64,000 nt of DNA from Saussurea involucrata. Its lineage: Eukaryota; Streptophyta; Magnoliopsida; Asterales; Asteraceae. This document shows positions 1 to 12,558 of this stretch, piece by piece. Every line of letters begins with the position of its first letter. Position 1 is the first letter of the stretch. The position numbers and the translations under genes are program-made. The notes under the pieces are model-generated. The model saw nothing but the letters and a program-made list of their open reading frames with translations. It ran no database searches and was not told the origin of the DNA. The stretch is taken from the NCBI GenBank assembly GCA_033807775.1, contig CM066321.1, forward strand, positions 247,306,422 through 247,370,421, read 5' to 3'.

Positions 1-2
1 CG

Positions 3-3000
3 CTTCTCGAGTTTCCTCCTCGGAAGCAGGTATCCCATCTAGACGACGCTGTAAATTTTTTGAAGAATAGCCCCATATACACAGCACTGACAATCACACC
101 TCCTGCCAGTCAGCGTCTATTATCCCAATTCTGGTACTCTGCCAGACACACCAACCTACCCTCAGCCAAAGATCCATCTAAAACCATCGACTGCATACTC
201 AGCGATACTGAGTATGGCACCATCAAGATAACCCCCGCAATAATCCGCAAAGCTCTGAAATTCCCTAACGCTACCTCAGAAAATCCTTTCATTCCATTTC
301 CTGACCACAAGAAGCACACTGACAGGGAAGAAATCATTGCTTTCCTTGATGCGATGGGTTACATCTGGGAGACTGGAAGAGACAAGCTACCTGAGAAGAA
401 GCTGACGCTGATAAAGAAATCCAAGATGCCCAGCGAGATGAACTTCATCTTCGCTCACCTGATCAGCTGCATGACAGCGAAATCCGGATCTTCTGATCAA
501 GCCGCTCAACCTCAGCAGGCCATGGGTTACGCACTGCTGAAAGGTCTCAACATTGACTGGGCCTCCATCATCTATGAAGACCTCATTCAACGTGTTGATT
601 CTGCCGCTGACCGACCAGCATGGGTTCCTTACCCGCGATTCATCAGCGCCATCTTTCAATATGGCCTGAAGGACAGCTATCCTGAAGAGGGTGATCTGAA
701 ACTCTCTCAGATTGGCCCTAAAGTTCTCGACTTCAAGCCTGTCGCCAACGAGGTACGTCTCTCTACTCTTCTCACTCTTCTAAATTCTCCGCTTTCTGTG
801 GCTCCTTCAGCGACAATACCCATCGCTGATACCCCGGCCACAAAATCCATTCCTTCTAAGAAAAGGAAACAATCTCTTACCCCTCTTGATTCCAAAAGGA
901 TCAAGAAAACCAAGGAGCAACCCCAGCAGTTGCATGCTGAAGACTCCTCAGCTCATTCTGAAGAGCTGAAGGAAAGTTTCGTGGTACGCTCTGCCACACC
1001 AATTCAAGCCATCCCTTCTAAACCTACTTCAGCGTCCCTAAACGCTGAGGTTAGAACTTTGGAATCTACCCAACCTTCGTCAGTCTCTCAAAAGACTGAT
1101 GAAGTACTTCTCAGCGAATCCAACGCTGAACTTGAAACCCAACCCCAATTCTTATCCTTCGCTCCTCCCTCTACTTCTTTGGACACTCCTCCAGTCAAAA
1201 CTGGAGATGCCATCATTCAAGAAGCCGTTGAAGCTTCTCAGCGAATGACGAAGAAAGGACCTGCAGAGATCTCCATCCCTCACGGAACTTTTGAGGGAGA
1301 TATGGAACACTATGGAGGGACTCGAAACTTTGATGAGTTCGTCAACGCTCCTGCAGGTACAGATCCCACCTTAAACACTGTAACTAAACCTGAAACTTCT
1401 GAGCTTTCCTTTGTTCACAAGTACTTATATGTTACAGGTCCTTTTTTGGGAGACATCAACCAGTCTCTGAAGTCTATGGAGATGAAACTTACGGATCTCA
1501 CCACCGGTCTATCAAATAACTCTACAGCTGTAACAAACGCTGGAGAGAATCTGACGAAGCTGACTACTGTGGTGGAAAAGAAGGCCTCCTCTGATGACAT
1601 CAAAGACCTTGATAAAACTCTCGCCGACTTTGCCAAAGTGCTCTCCGACATCTACACTGACTACACCAACCTCAAATCATCAGTTTCCACCATTTCCAGC
1701 GAGGTTACAACGCTGAAGAAATCGGTTGGTACACTCGAAGGTGATATGTCAGTGGTCAAGACCGACTTGGGCTCAGTGAAGACCGACCTTGGTTCTGTCA
1801 AGACAATGATCGAGACGCTGGTGAACAAGGCAAATAATCCAGCTCCTGCTCCGGCCCCTGCACCTGTTTTGGACTCATTCACCGCAGAGGATCGCCAAGA
1901 GCTGAAGAAAATCACGCCTGCTATTTCTGGCCTAGAAGACAGAATAGCTAAGCTTGAAGGTTATGTGAAAGTCTCTGGCCCAGAAGACAGAGACAACACC
2001 AATGCTGAATCTACCCATTCCTCCCCCGCCCATCATGAGAAAGAGGGGGAGAAGAGCGCTGAACAGGAGAAGAGCGCTGAAGATCAAAATAAGAGCGCTG
2101 AAGACCTTTCCCATGATGAATCTATCAGGGGAGAGGGTAATGAAGATCGGATTACTGGACCTCAGGGAGATGAAAACCCTGAGGGAACCGAGAACCTCGC
2201 CTCTGTATCTGAGGGGGAGCAACTCGAAGAAGATGCTGAGGAATCCGAAGCAGAAGAAGACGAAGACTTCGACATCCCTGAAGCTGAACCATCCTCCTCT
2301 CCAAGGAACGATGATGATGATGATGAAGATGACGATGATTTCTTTGTTGTCAAACCTGCTCCTCGAACCAAAGCTCTTAAAGGTATTTCAATAAAAGAAC
2401 CTTCAGGGGAGAAGACAAAGACAAAGCACTCAGCCTCTGGCGCTGAGAAAAGCAAAGACAAAGGCATCGCTGAAGATGATAATCTGGCGATCCTACTTGC
2501 AAAGCCGATTTGTCAGGTACACTAAACTTATTTTTCCTTCCCTGATCATCTCTGAACAATCAGTTATCCATTCCACAAACACCATACACATCCACATTTT
2601 TTTTCTATCTTTTCTACCCAAGTTCTTCTACCCAGTTCTTATTTGTAAGATCGCTGCGTTTCAGCTAGTCCTCTCCCCTGTTTGAGGATATCGCTGAAAG
2701 ATCTTCTATTGCGACTTCACAAATAATTCCAGCTACCGCTGAAGACATAATCCCAGTCTTAGATTTAATCTCTGAGACTGATGAACCAGAAGAACAACCT
2801 CTCTCGCACAGAAACAGACCTTCCTCAGTTCCTCAAAGGCTGAGTGAAGAAGATCAAAAGAGGAGAGAAGAAATGATAAAGCGATTCGAGGATCAGCGAA
2901 TCATCCTAAGGCGCGATCAACTACCTTCAGTTCCTCCTAAGTTCAGAATTTCAAAAGCTGAATACCAAGATCATCTCAGAGCTGAACGCCTCATCGCTGA

Positions 3001-3925
3001 ATGGAAGGAAGCTGAAGATAAAGACAGAGAATACGCCATCATGCTCACTCAAGAATCTGTCAAAGACCCTAAGCTGAAGCGTATTCCCATTCAAATCCAA
3101 CGAAAGCTTTGGGAACAAGCCCAGAAGATAGTGGAAAAGAAAGCTGAAGTTTCTCAGACCACCCTGATCTGGTGTAAAGAGAAAATCCACTTCAGATATC
3201 GTCCAGCGAAGATCAACAAGGTATTCATCTCTGGAAGAACCTCCATCGGAGTACCCATTGTTGACATCAAACTGTTCAGAGAAGATGACTCATCTGAAAC
3301 CTTTCGTGCTGACACTGTAAAAAGGTATGGTCTCTCTGAATGGCTGGAGATGAGGTTAGCTATCCAACCATCAAAATCTAAGTACAAGGATCATTTCGAA
3401 AAGCTGATAAACAGACAGATCGATTTGATATCTTCTTGTGTGGATATTCCTCCTGTTCCTGATCTAAAGCCGAAAAGAAAAAAGGACTCTCCAAGGAAGA
3501 AACGTCAAGATTCAAACTCAGGTCCTGTCATACGAAATGAAACTGGAATTGGTTTCTCTCGCGCTGAAGTACTTGGTCCTGATCCTGATCTATCTGCCCT
3601 TGACGTCTCTTTGCCACCATGTGAACTTTTCGTCCCTGGTAAAGTCATCAGTAATCCTTATGGAATATTCTTTCTTGACTACGACGGACGTAAATGCTTT
3701 CAATGGATCGCTGAGCTTCCAATCACTCCAATCGAACAGCTCAAAGATCTCATCTACTGGTGCGACTTCAGAAAAGACATTCAGGCACGACACCTAAAAC
3801 CCTTGATTTTTGAAGCTGCTCTGAAGCTAAAGAATAAAGGAGAAAAGGTTCCTGACTGGATGATTCCAACTGAAAAGACAACCCTTGATGAACTTCTCAT
3901 TAAGGAAGAACCCTTTGAAGGCTGA
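3..3925 (+). CDS. Sirevirus second ORF (env-like position), predicted two-exon, 5' partial
   Basis: One reading frame is open from base 3 to 2525, so it continues left of the window; the first possible start inside it (base 60, TTG) is not a credible initiator. A second frame is open from 2669 to the TGA at 3925. A GT-AG intron at 2517-2668 would join them in phase, giving at least 1,256 codons. The N-terminal ~260 residues look like the plant transposon protein domain found in such ORFs. Around residues 480-600 there is heptad-like, coiled-coil sequence with a repeated VKTDLGS unit, then Glu/Asp/Ser-rich repeats built on SAE and a basic stretch. The second exon holds a conserved-looking region also found in copia 2 (41644-42485). 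No signal peptide or membrane segment is obvious, so an envelope role is not supported. Function unknown. Confidence 0.7.
2517..2668 (+). other. putative intron in copia 1 second ORF
   Basis: The donor is CAG|GTACAC and the acceptor lies at TTTCAGCTAG|TCC, preceded by a T/C-rich tract. The donor falls at a codon boundary and the acceptor restores an open frame that runs to 3925 with no stop. The segment is AT- and pyrimidine-rich, unlike the flanking GCTGA-rich coding sequence. An in-frame acceptor at TTTGAG|GAT (2686) is an alternative. The simpler rival explanation is a decayed frame. Confidence 0.5.
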
Positions 3926-4180
3926 CAACAATCACCATTTTTCTCTATTGTATCAGTCATCCTTCAGTACTTGTAATTTATTTCGCTTGTACTTGTAATC
4001 TTTCTTATTTATATTGTAACCTGATTCAAAGATTTAAAGAAAGATTTCAGCGAATGTACTTTACTCCATCAGTACTGAAAAGATCCCAGAAAACAGTAAA
4101 AGGGACAAATATTTTATGAGTTCTTTTTATCCTTATGTTTTCATTAAATAGCAATTTTCTCTGTTGCTATGTCATAATCA

Positions 4181-4193
4181 AATAGGGGGAGAT
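4181..4193 (+). other. polypurine tract of copia 1
   Basis: AATAGGGGGAGAT directly before the LTR start TGTTG is the usual plus-strand primer site of Ty1/copia elements. The 255 bases between the ORF stop (3925) and this tract are AT-rich and hold no ORF. Confidence 0.85.
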
Positions 4194-5160
4194 TGTTGAT
4201 CCAAACCCTCAGTGATTTGATAATGACCCTATCTTAAATACTTAGTGAAAATTGTAAGTAAACAATATGTATCAGAGTTTCACTATCGCTGATAAGTACT
4301 AAGATCTTACAGTACTGCTGATAGGAACTCTCGCACTTTTAGATTAAACATTCAGCGAACACTGTTCACCATATCGCTGAGTCTGTTCAGTCCTTATGGT
4401 GATCGCTGATAAGTTAGTTGTTTACTTATGATCCCTGAAGACAAGATTCACGTCAACAAAGGTTCTACGCTGAAGTCGAAGATCAAGCTCAAGAACCAGC
4501 GACAAGTCTCCTAATGAACTGATGCGGATCAGCGAAGACTCAGATTTGTCCACTCAACGTGAAGTATCAAGTACAAGACTTCAGCTATCGCTGAACTTTA
4601 TCATCTGCTGAATAGTAAATGATAATCGCTGAATCAACGAAAGCTGATCATGAAGTCCTCCGTACAAAGTACTTTTGTCTTAACCTCCCTTGCACGCCAC
4701 CGTACGAAATGTCAGAAAAGAACCTCCGAAAATCTGAAATCGTACAACCACTCTGATACTACACTGTTCATTCATGCGGCTACTAAGGTTGTCAACAAAG
4801 GTCAATGACATGCAACCAATCCGCTGATGACACGTGTAAAGTATATACAGAATTGCATTAAATGCATGCAGTATATAAAGAGATGAACTCACTTCATTTG
4901 AAGTAACTTGCTAACTCTGGACAAGTTCAAATCTCTCAAGATAGGATTTTATTAGTAATCTCCTTATCTTTCTTAGTGCAAGAAAACCTTAGTGTTCCAA
5001 CTTGTTTAGATTTAGGTTTATCCTTAATCTTGTTTCCGCAACAAGCTGTAAATTGTTAATGATTTATCAATAAACAATTTAGAAAAGTAAAATAGTGTGT
5101 TTGTATTCAACCCCCCCCCCCCCCCTTCTACAAACTTGTTTAAGCCTTTCGGGACCAACA
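4194..5160 (+). repeat. 3' LTR of copia 1
   Basis: A 967-base LTR from TGTTGATCC to GGGACCAACA. By eye it holds five TCGCTGA and two TCAGCGA words, where roughly 0.1 would be expected by chance. A TATA box lies at 4872. A run of 15 C (5111-5125) sits 35 bases before the end. Only one LTR is present, so no age can be estimated. Confidence 0.85.
4871..4880 (+). promoter_or_regulatory. TATA box in copia 1 LTR
   Basis: GTATATAAAG lies about three quarters of the way through the LTR, the expected place for the U3 promoter. Transcription would begin near 4905. This is inferred from position and consensus. Confidence 0.5.
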
Positions 5161-5522
5161 TTTCATATATGAAACTAATTAACTGTAGGTTCATATATGA
5201 ATCAGGTGAACCAATTAACTGATTCATATATGAATCTTTGTGTTCGTATATGAACCTTTGTAATTTACCTATAAACTCTTTTTAACTAATTGATATATGA
5301 ACTTTTATGTTCATATATGAACCTTTGTGATTTATATATGAATTTTTTTAACTAAGTCTCATATAAACAAATTAACTGATTCATATATGAATCACAAATA
5401 TTCATATATGAATAACAAAGGTTCATATATGAATTAGTTAAAAATATTTTATATGTGAATTACAAAGGTTCATATATGAACACAAATGTTCATATATGAA
5501 TCACACAAATTCATATATGAAC
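5161..5522. repeat. array of the 12-bp palindrome TTCATATATGAA
   Basis: About ten exact copies of TTCATATATGAA and four or five near copies occur in ~360 bases, with irregular spacers of about 10-45 bases containing AACAAAGG or AATTAACTGA words. The copia 1 LTR ends one base before the first palindrome. The remaining 5523-5696 is unique-looking sequence with no ORF. Confidence 0.85.
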
Positions 5523-5693
5523 CCGTCTCGCGTATTTTTTACGAAATTACCCCTCTATTTTATGTAGACCACGCGCAGACAACGTGAGGAATTATCCTCT
5601 GCTTCTCGGTCAAAGCCGTCGATCTTGACCGAATGAATGGCCAAGACCACTTCTCTATTTCTCAAAATATTTGCACTTCTCTATTGAACATCT

Positions 5694-5696
<3 letters not shown>

Positions 5697-5726
<30 letters not shown>
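5697..5726. repeat. (TA)15 microsatellite at LINE 3' end
   Basis: Fifteen TA units directly abut the 3' end of the minus-strand LINE. A simple-repeat tail is a known alternative to poly(A) in plant LINEs, so it may be the element's tail rather than a chance microsatellite. Confidence 0.8.
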
Positions 5727-5731
<5 letters not shown>

Positions 5732-8700
5732 GCAAGAAATTTATTAAACCACCATCAAAACCATACCAAGCATCCAGGAACCAACAAAACCAAAAGGAAC
5801 AAACCAAAACCAACACAATAGCCCTCAAGCTACAAACCAGCAACAAACAGAAAGAAAAAAAGAAGTTGCAACCGAGATTTTCTAACAGCCAAACCAAACA
5901 GCAGAAAACCTCTTCCGTTAGCGAGATGCAAACGAGAAGAAAACCCACAGCCCCGCACAAAACGCCCCGCCCCACCTATTAGCCCGCCGACGGTTCCACG
6001 AGCCATCTCGTCCACTCCAACGAAATGTTTTTGCAACGACCCTTAATCCACTCATATACCTTTCTTTGAAACTCGAAAAATACGTCATCCACTTTGCTCT
6101 TTCCCCCTTAAATACCACCTTATTCCTATGGGCCCAATTAGATAAAGAAACGCCCACTTTGTCCCTCTCCATAATTGGGAACTTGTAACGTAACTTCCAG
6201 CCTGCGAATCCTCTTGAAGCGCCTCTTGGACCGAATCTATTCCTTCAAGATTTTTAAGCCACCGTCTCCCGATCAAGTCAAGCCCCACTGTTTCCGGAGT
6301 ATCACCACATCTCGGACGAAGGATGGAATCTAAGTCAAGCCCCATTTTATCCAGCACCGTACGACTAGGCAGACGCCCCTTGATAGCCCTCCAAATGAAG
6401 ATACAAATCTTCTTAGGGATTAACTTTAACCAATTCGTCGGTTCCACCACTTCGTTATGATTGTAGTCATCGTCCTAGATCAATTTCCTTAGTCTTTTGA
6501 CATTGAAGATCTTGGTTCCATCTACACTCCATTCCAAATTATCTCTTCTTCCCCTTACCGGTTGGTGTCCCTTTAGCCACCGAAGTAGCTCCTTCATCAC
6601 ACCGGCCTCTCTCCCCCTCGGAGTTCTTCTTCAATTCCACTTCCAACGCCAAAGATCTTCAATCCAATCAACTCTTTCCGTGACCACAACCTTTGCTTCT
6701 TTCTCGAGCCAGAACAATCTCGGGAATTTGTCTTTAAGCACCTCAGTTCCGGCCCAACGATCTATCCAAAATTTAATCTCCCTTCCGTCGCCAATCTTCA
6801 TACCGAAAGACTTTGAGAAAGCAATTCTCGCGCTGTCCAATTCTGCTCCGATCCGAATGATGTTCCGCCAGGAAGTACCTGCACCACTAAAATCACGTGT
6901 ATTCCAAAGCAACCATCCCTTCTCCCCATAAATACTTTTTATAATACGAACCCAAAACGCATTTTTATCGGCACTAAAGCGCCACCACCATTTACCCAAG
7001 AGACCCAAGTTTGCCGATTTCAAAGTCCCAATATTAAGTCCCCCTTTCCTAAAACTCCGAACGGTATTTTCCCATTTAACCCAAACCAAACATTTTTTTC
7101 TCACTTTCGCCTTCTCCCCAACCTCCCCCCAAAAAACGCGACTCCTCGCCCTCTCCATTTCTTTTAACACTCCACTCGGGGATCAGAACATAGAGAAGAA
7201 GTACAACAGAAGGCTACCTAGTACCAATTTGACCGCGGTCAACCGCCCACCAAATGAGCAATTTTGTTTTCCACGAAGCAAGTCTCCTTTTTAACTTTTC
7301 TAACGCCGGCTTCCAATTCTCCAATCTACTCATCGAGGCCCTAACCGGAAGGCCTAAGTAGGTGAACGGCAACGTCCCCGACTCACATCCCACTCCTCTA
7401 GCCCAACCATTCATCTCCTCCTCCGGAACTCCCACTCCAAAGATTTTACTTTTTCTAACATTAACTTTCAAACCCGACAATAAGAAGAAGCAATTTAGAA
7501 TTTTTAGGAGATTCTTGAGATTACCCAACGACCACTTACCAAAAATAATAATATTGTCCACATATTGTAAGCGGGAGATTGCAACATCGTTAGCACCGAC
7601 TTTAATGCCCTCGAAGAGACCCTTTCTTACCGCCTCTTCCATGAGGATATGAAAGCTTCGACCATGATAAGAAATAGAAAAGGGGCTAGTGGATCCCCTT
7701 GCCGCAACCCTTTACCCATAGAAAACTCTTTAGTTGGATTCCCGTTGATTAGAATTGACATGGAAGCGGACTTGAGGCACACCTTGATCAAACTTACCCA
7801 TTTGCTCCCAAAACTCATCTTAACCAAGCAATCCACCAAAAAATTCCATTCCACACTATCATATGCCTTTTCAAAATCAACCTTGAAAATCAAACCCCTT
7901 CTTTTTTTCTTCTTAATGAAATCCACCACTTCATTTGTGACAAGTACACCATCGAGGATATACCTACCTTTAACGAAGGAACTTTGGGTGTCTCTAATAA
8001 CCCCCCCCATCACAAACGTTAATCTTTCCGCCAAAACTTTTGCTACTGTTTTGTAGAAAATGCCGATCAAACTAATCGGTCTAAATTCCCCAAGACAAGC
8101 CGGATTTGCAACTTTTGGAATTAAAGTGAGGAAAGACGAGTTGCAACCCCGACTTATTTCTCCCTTTTCGCCAAACCATCTAACCGCCTTAATGAGATCG
8201 TCTTTAACCGTCTCCCAAAACTTCTTAATGAAACCAAACGTGAAGCCATCCGAACCCGATGATTTATTGCTACTGCAACTATTAATAGCGTGCCAAATTT
8301 CTTCCTCTTCAAAAGGCCGTTTCAAACTTTCGGCATCTTCCTCGGACAATTTCTTGAAATTTTCGCCACGAATGACCGACCCTCCCACTTTACTTGACGA
8401 GAACTTTTCTTTGAAAAAGTTGTAAGCGTGATTTTTGATTTCACTAGCATCGTCCGTCCACCCCGCATTCATAACCAAACCCCTAATGGAATTTTTTCTT
8501 TCTCTATATTTTATAGATGCATGAAAAAGCTTAGAATTTTCGTCTCCGTCCAAGTTCCACTTCAACTTTGCGTTTTGCCTAGCCATGCCCAATTTTTTGC
8601 CTTCCAACTCTAGCCATTTGCTCCTCGCTTGTATCCAAAGGATTCTTCCCTCTTCATCCCAACCTTGTATTTCCGCTTCCTTTTCTCTTTTCAAAGTCTC

Positions 8701-9626
8701 TTCTTTCGACCTCCCGAATTCTTTCTTGATATTACCAAACTTTAAATTTCTCCATTCCTTTAACGCTTCCTTACATTTTTTAATTTGTCGCGAAAGACGC
8801 AATCCGGTCTAATAGACGCCACCTTTAAATGCCAAGATTTTTCCACCAACTCTTCAATACCGTCTTCTTTCAACCACGAGTCGAAATTTTTTAACGGTTT
8901 CAGCCCAAAATCATTCTTGCCTTCGTAAAGCAATATCGGAACGTGGTCCAACCATTTTCTCTCCAACACTTTGACACCAATATTGTGCCAAGAAATCCCA
9001 AACTCGTTTGATACTATAAAACGATCAAGCTTGCTGAATTTTAACCCGTCGTCACTAATACGCGTAAATTTCCTTCCATACATAGGCACCTCCATTAACT
9101 TGCACCTACTAATGCACCCGTTAAAATCCTCCACACCCCGGGGATTTGTGAAAGAGTCTAGTCTTTCAAAGTCCCTTCTAACCTCGTTGAAGTCCCCGAA
9201 AAGGTACCACAACACCTCTTCTTTTGAAACGAGAGTTTCTAGTTTACCCCAAAGAACTTTCCTTTCTTTCGCTTCCCTCGACCCATACACGTTAACTAAA
9301 CCGACTTTCTCTTTAATTCCTTCCCAAGAACCGATCATCGCCAAAAAGGAAGGGTCTTTAAGCACATACTCACATCGAAAAGATTTTTTATCCCACAATG
9401 ACACGATACCCCCCGAATTGCCCGAAGCCTCAACAAAATCAAAATCAACATCGTCTCCCCCCCCCCCCCCCCCCCCCAACTTCTCGAGTTGGTTCGAGTT
9501 CCAATTTTTAAGCTTCGTTTCCTGCATCCCTATCAAATCTGGTTTTTCCAGCCTACATAAGTCTTTTACCCATGCCTTCTTTCCGTCCGACCACACGCCT
9601 CTTACATTTACCGAGACAATCTTCAT
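5727..9626 (-). pseudogene. LINE ORF2: endonuclease-reverse transcriptase, broken
   Basis: The start at 9626 (MKIVSVNVRG) opens an apurinic-type endonuclease domain with the QETK and GDFNEV motifs, to about 8850. The reverse transcriptase follows, with PISL, VDFEKAYDSV and GLRQGDP. The catalytic box reads YVDN instead of YADD (near 7555), which alone would abolish activity. The protein ends with the zinc-binding RT-associated region (IPKKICIFIWRA, near 6420) and a hydrophobic tail. Frameshifts lie near 8800, 7650 (one base lost) and 7200, and stops near 6631 and 6478. A run of 21 C at 9457-9477 codes for seven glycines in the endonuclease domain. Confidence 0.85.
9457..9477. repeat. C21 homopolymer inside LINE ORF2
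   Basis: Twenty-one C on the + strand (G on the LINE sense strand), in frame as seven glycines after the QETK motif. Length variation is likely. Confidence 0.9.
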
Positions 9627-9699
9627 TATTACGACTTATGGAATCGAAATGTACCTGATTGGTTGCCATTACCCCCCTTGATCGTATGAAATCGATCCT

Positions 9700-10327
9700 C
9701 CTAATTTGAATTCGACCCTTCTTTCCAAAGCATTCCATTTGATTCACCAAATTCGGCCAAACCTTCCGACGCATCTCTACTACGAAGCTCGTTTGACGTG
9801 GTTACCTGATTAGCGGCCGAAGAAACCTCCTTCCCTGTCGATTTCCTTTTTCCTAATGATTCACCCATGCTAATTTTCGAACCTCTCTTGCTTCCTCCCT
9901 TCTGACTGTTTGATCTGGCTAATTGTTTAAGCATATGGAAGGTTACCTTCCCCCGACCAAATTTGATGGTTTCTGCCTTCTTCCCTTTCTCCCCTACAAC
10001 CGTTTCTTCCCACTCGTTTTCTGAGACCCAGACGTAAAACCTCTTCTCCCTTCCATGTCGTCTTCAATTATCTGTCCCCATGCAGAAACGTAATTTGTCG
10101 CCATGTTTTGTTTCTGATTGGCGTCTATCGGTGTTGGGACGACCCAGGTTGGGGCAACCTTGTTAAATGGTTCCTCACCTTCTTCTTGGGCCGCATCTAT
10201 TTGTTCGGCCTCCCCACATAAACTTGAACCTTTATTCGATAAATTAAATCCCAAAATGGGATTGTTCCCTGCTTCCCCAACATTTGCTTCCCCAACATTT
10301 GGATTATCTAAAACATCTGTAACCTTA
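9700..10327 (-). pseudogene. LINE ORF1, C-terminal part
   Basis: Two open stretches on the reverse strand (10254-9994 and 9934-9701, different frames) encode a Ser/Lys/Gly-rich, low-complexity region, as in the C-terminal part of plant LINE ORF1 proteins. It is cut at 10332 by element C and continues at 18756. The frame change near 9960 marks a frameshift. Confidence 0.6.
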
Positions 10328-10332
10328 GCCGA
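10328..10332. repeat. TSD GCCGA, left copy
   Basis: GCCGA immediately before the LTR start; the identical right copy is at 18751-18755. Confidence 0.9.
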
Positions 10333-12519
10333 TGTAACACCCTAAAATCAGGGCTAATTTAAACCTCAAATTATAACAAAATTTAAACATAAACTTTCTA
10401 AACTTTTATACATAAGTGTAGAATTAATCATGAGGGTCATATTTACAAATATAGAATTCTTCAAATAACCTATTAATCTAATCATGTCACTATAATCAGA
10501 TTAACTAGGTTATCTTAAGCAATCCATCAAAACCTCAGTAATCATTAACTTCTCCGCTAATCCAAAAGCTCTCGTCCCACATCCCTTTATTTTCCCGAGC
10601 TAATACCTGGTAAGAAAACATCATTTGAAACGATTAGGCTAACGCCTAGTGAGAATATTCGGTTTCAAAATAATATTTGTACAATTCAATGTAAACAAGG
10701 CATAACAAACCTGGTTTACTCTTTTTCTTACCACACGCGTAACCATTCTTTGATAACAGGTTAAACCCGGTTCCATGACTACGACCTGACGCTAAGTCAG
10801 TCATTTCTCATGTTCCAGAGCCCACACTACGAATCTTCACGGATTCTAGATTAATGCTCTTATCCAATAAATCGCAATAACACATGCCCATTTATTGGAA
10901 AGGAAGTAGAGATTACAATCACTCATGTCAATCCCTTTTTCTTCCTTAGAAATCGGGAATTCCGAATAAAACTACGTCTATTCCACGATTTCCCACACAC
11001 ACTGGAATAACGATTAGTACCATACGCCTATTCCATGTGATCATAAAACACTAGTGCCTATGGATCCATTACACTTAACCGTATCAGGAATTTCGAATAA
11101 ATCTACGTCTATTCCACGGTCTCAAGGGCACACGGGAATAACATTTGTCTATTCCTCCTTTTTCAAAATACACGGGAATAACATTTGTCTATTCCTCATT
11201 TTTCAAGGATACACGGAATAACATTTGTCTATTCCTTACGTTTTGCTATAAACAGTAATAGCAATGATACATTACCTATCCTACACTTTCCAATAAATCT
11301 AGTGTATATGAATTCATTACCTTTAAACGTATTCGTGCAGGTTATTATTTATTATAGATTCCTCATAACATTCAGTATGAGCAAATCATCTTTATACCAC
11401 ATTGATTCCTCATATTATTTAGTCTGAGCAAATCTCTTTTATAATCTCTCATAGCATTCAGTATAAGCAAATCACACTTAATATGTCAATTTCTTACAAC
11501 ATAAGTATAACAATCAATATTATCACTCACGGTCCTTGATATAAATATTATTGTAACCCACTTGCCCATTAAATCCAATAGTTACAATTCATACAGGTTA
11601 TTGCTATAATTCATTTTCCAATACCATTAATGAATTTAAGCACAACCATCAATTTAAGATACTAGATTTTACTTAATAAAATCATTCTTCCAAAATCCAT
11701 CCAAAACAGTTCATTTATAAAATACACCTTACCATAATTTAAAACATTATAAAAAGGTAAGGTAAGAATGAACTCACCTGATAGCATTAGTATCCCTTTT
11801 ACTTTTCTTTCTCAAAAACGTATGAACTTTCGTCACCAACTCCACATAGATCTGAAATACTCAAATACATAATGTACTAGTATTAATCTACTATACAGGA
11901 TCCTTAAAAACTAAGAATCCTAAAATAACCAAATTTCCAACCACTTATCGCAACCCACTAGCTGCGATAACTCTTATCGCGACCCATTACTTGCGACACA
12001 TTACTTGTCGCAACTCACTGTTGCGACATCCTCAACTTATCGCAACCAACAGTTGCGATATGACCACTTATCGCAACCAACTGTTGCGATACTATCATCT
12101 TGTCGCAACCCAAAGCTTGCGACATTCATAACTATCGCAACTAACTGATGTTCATAACTATATCAATCAACTGATGTTCATAACTATCTCAATCAACTGA
12201 AAAACGTTATTAACCCAGAAATTGATGTTTTAAGCCAAGATAAATTCTACAAACTAGCAGATATGCTTAAGGTTATCAGTAGAACATAACCATATACTCA
12301 GATTTCTCATATCCTTCCAAATCATCAAGACCCATTTCTAAACAATTTAGAAAACTAAATAAACATAAGGAGAGCAATTTTATATAGAATCATACCTTTG
12401 ATTCTCACAGGTTTGCATCTAGAATTTCCAGCTGAATACTTCAACTTTCTTCTTCTTCTTCTTCTTCTTCTTCTTCTTCTTTGTTTTGCTTTCTCGGTCC
12501 CCTCTCTCTTGCCGTACGA

Positions 12520-12558
<39 letters not shown>

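Larger units (their letters stand above)
1..5160 (+). mobile_element. Sirevirus-like Ty1/copia element 1, 3' part
   Basis: The window opens inside a long terminal repeat retrotransposon. What is visible is the part downstream of pol: a second ORF, a purine-rich tract (AATAGGGGGAGAT, 4181-4193) and a complete 3' LTR. Order and motifs match plant Sireviruses, which carry an extra ORF between pol and the 3' LTR; gag and pol must lie left of the window. The LTR starts TGTTGATCC and ends GGGACCAACA, an imperfect inverted repeat. The 5 bases after it are TTTCA, but the matching target duplication lies outside the window. The element is rich in the word TCGCTGA and its complement in both coding and non-coding parts. 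Confidence 0.85.

Noticed and set aside
3..3925. True envelope protein
   Set aside because: The ORF occupies the env-like position but shows no signal peptide, membrane anchor or cleavage site; it is coiled-coil and acidic.
11946..12124. CRISPR-like repeated array
   Set aside because: Repeats are short inverted pairs in a plant LTR, without constant direct repeats, regular spacers or cas genes.
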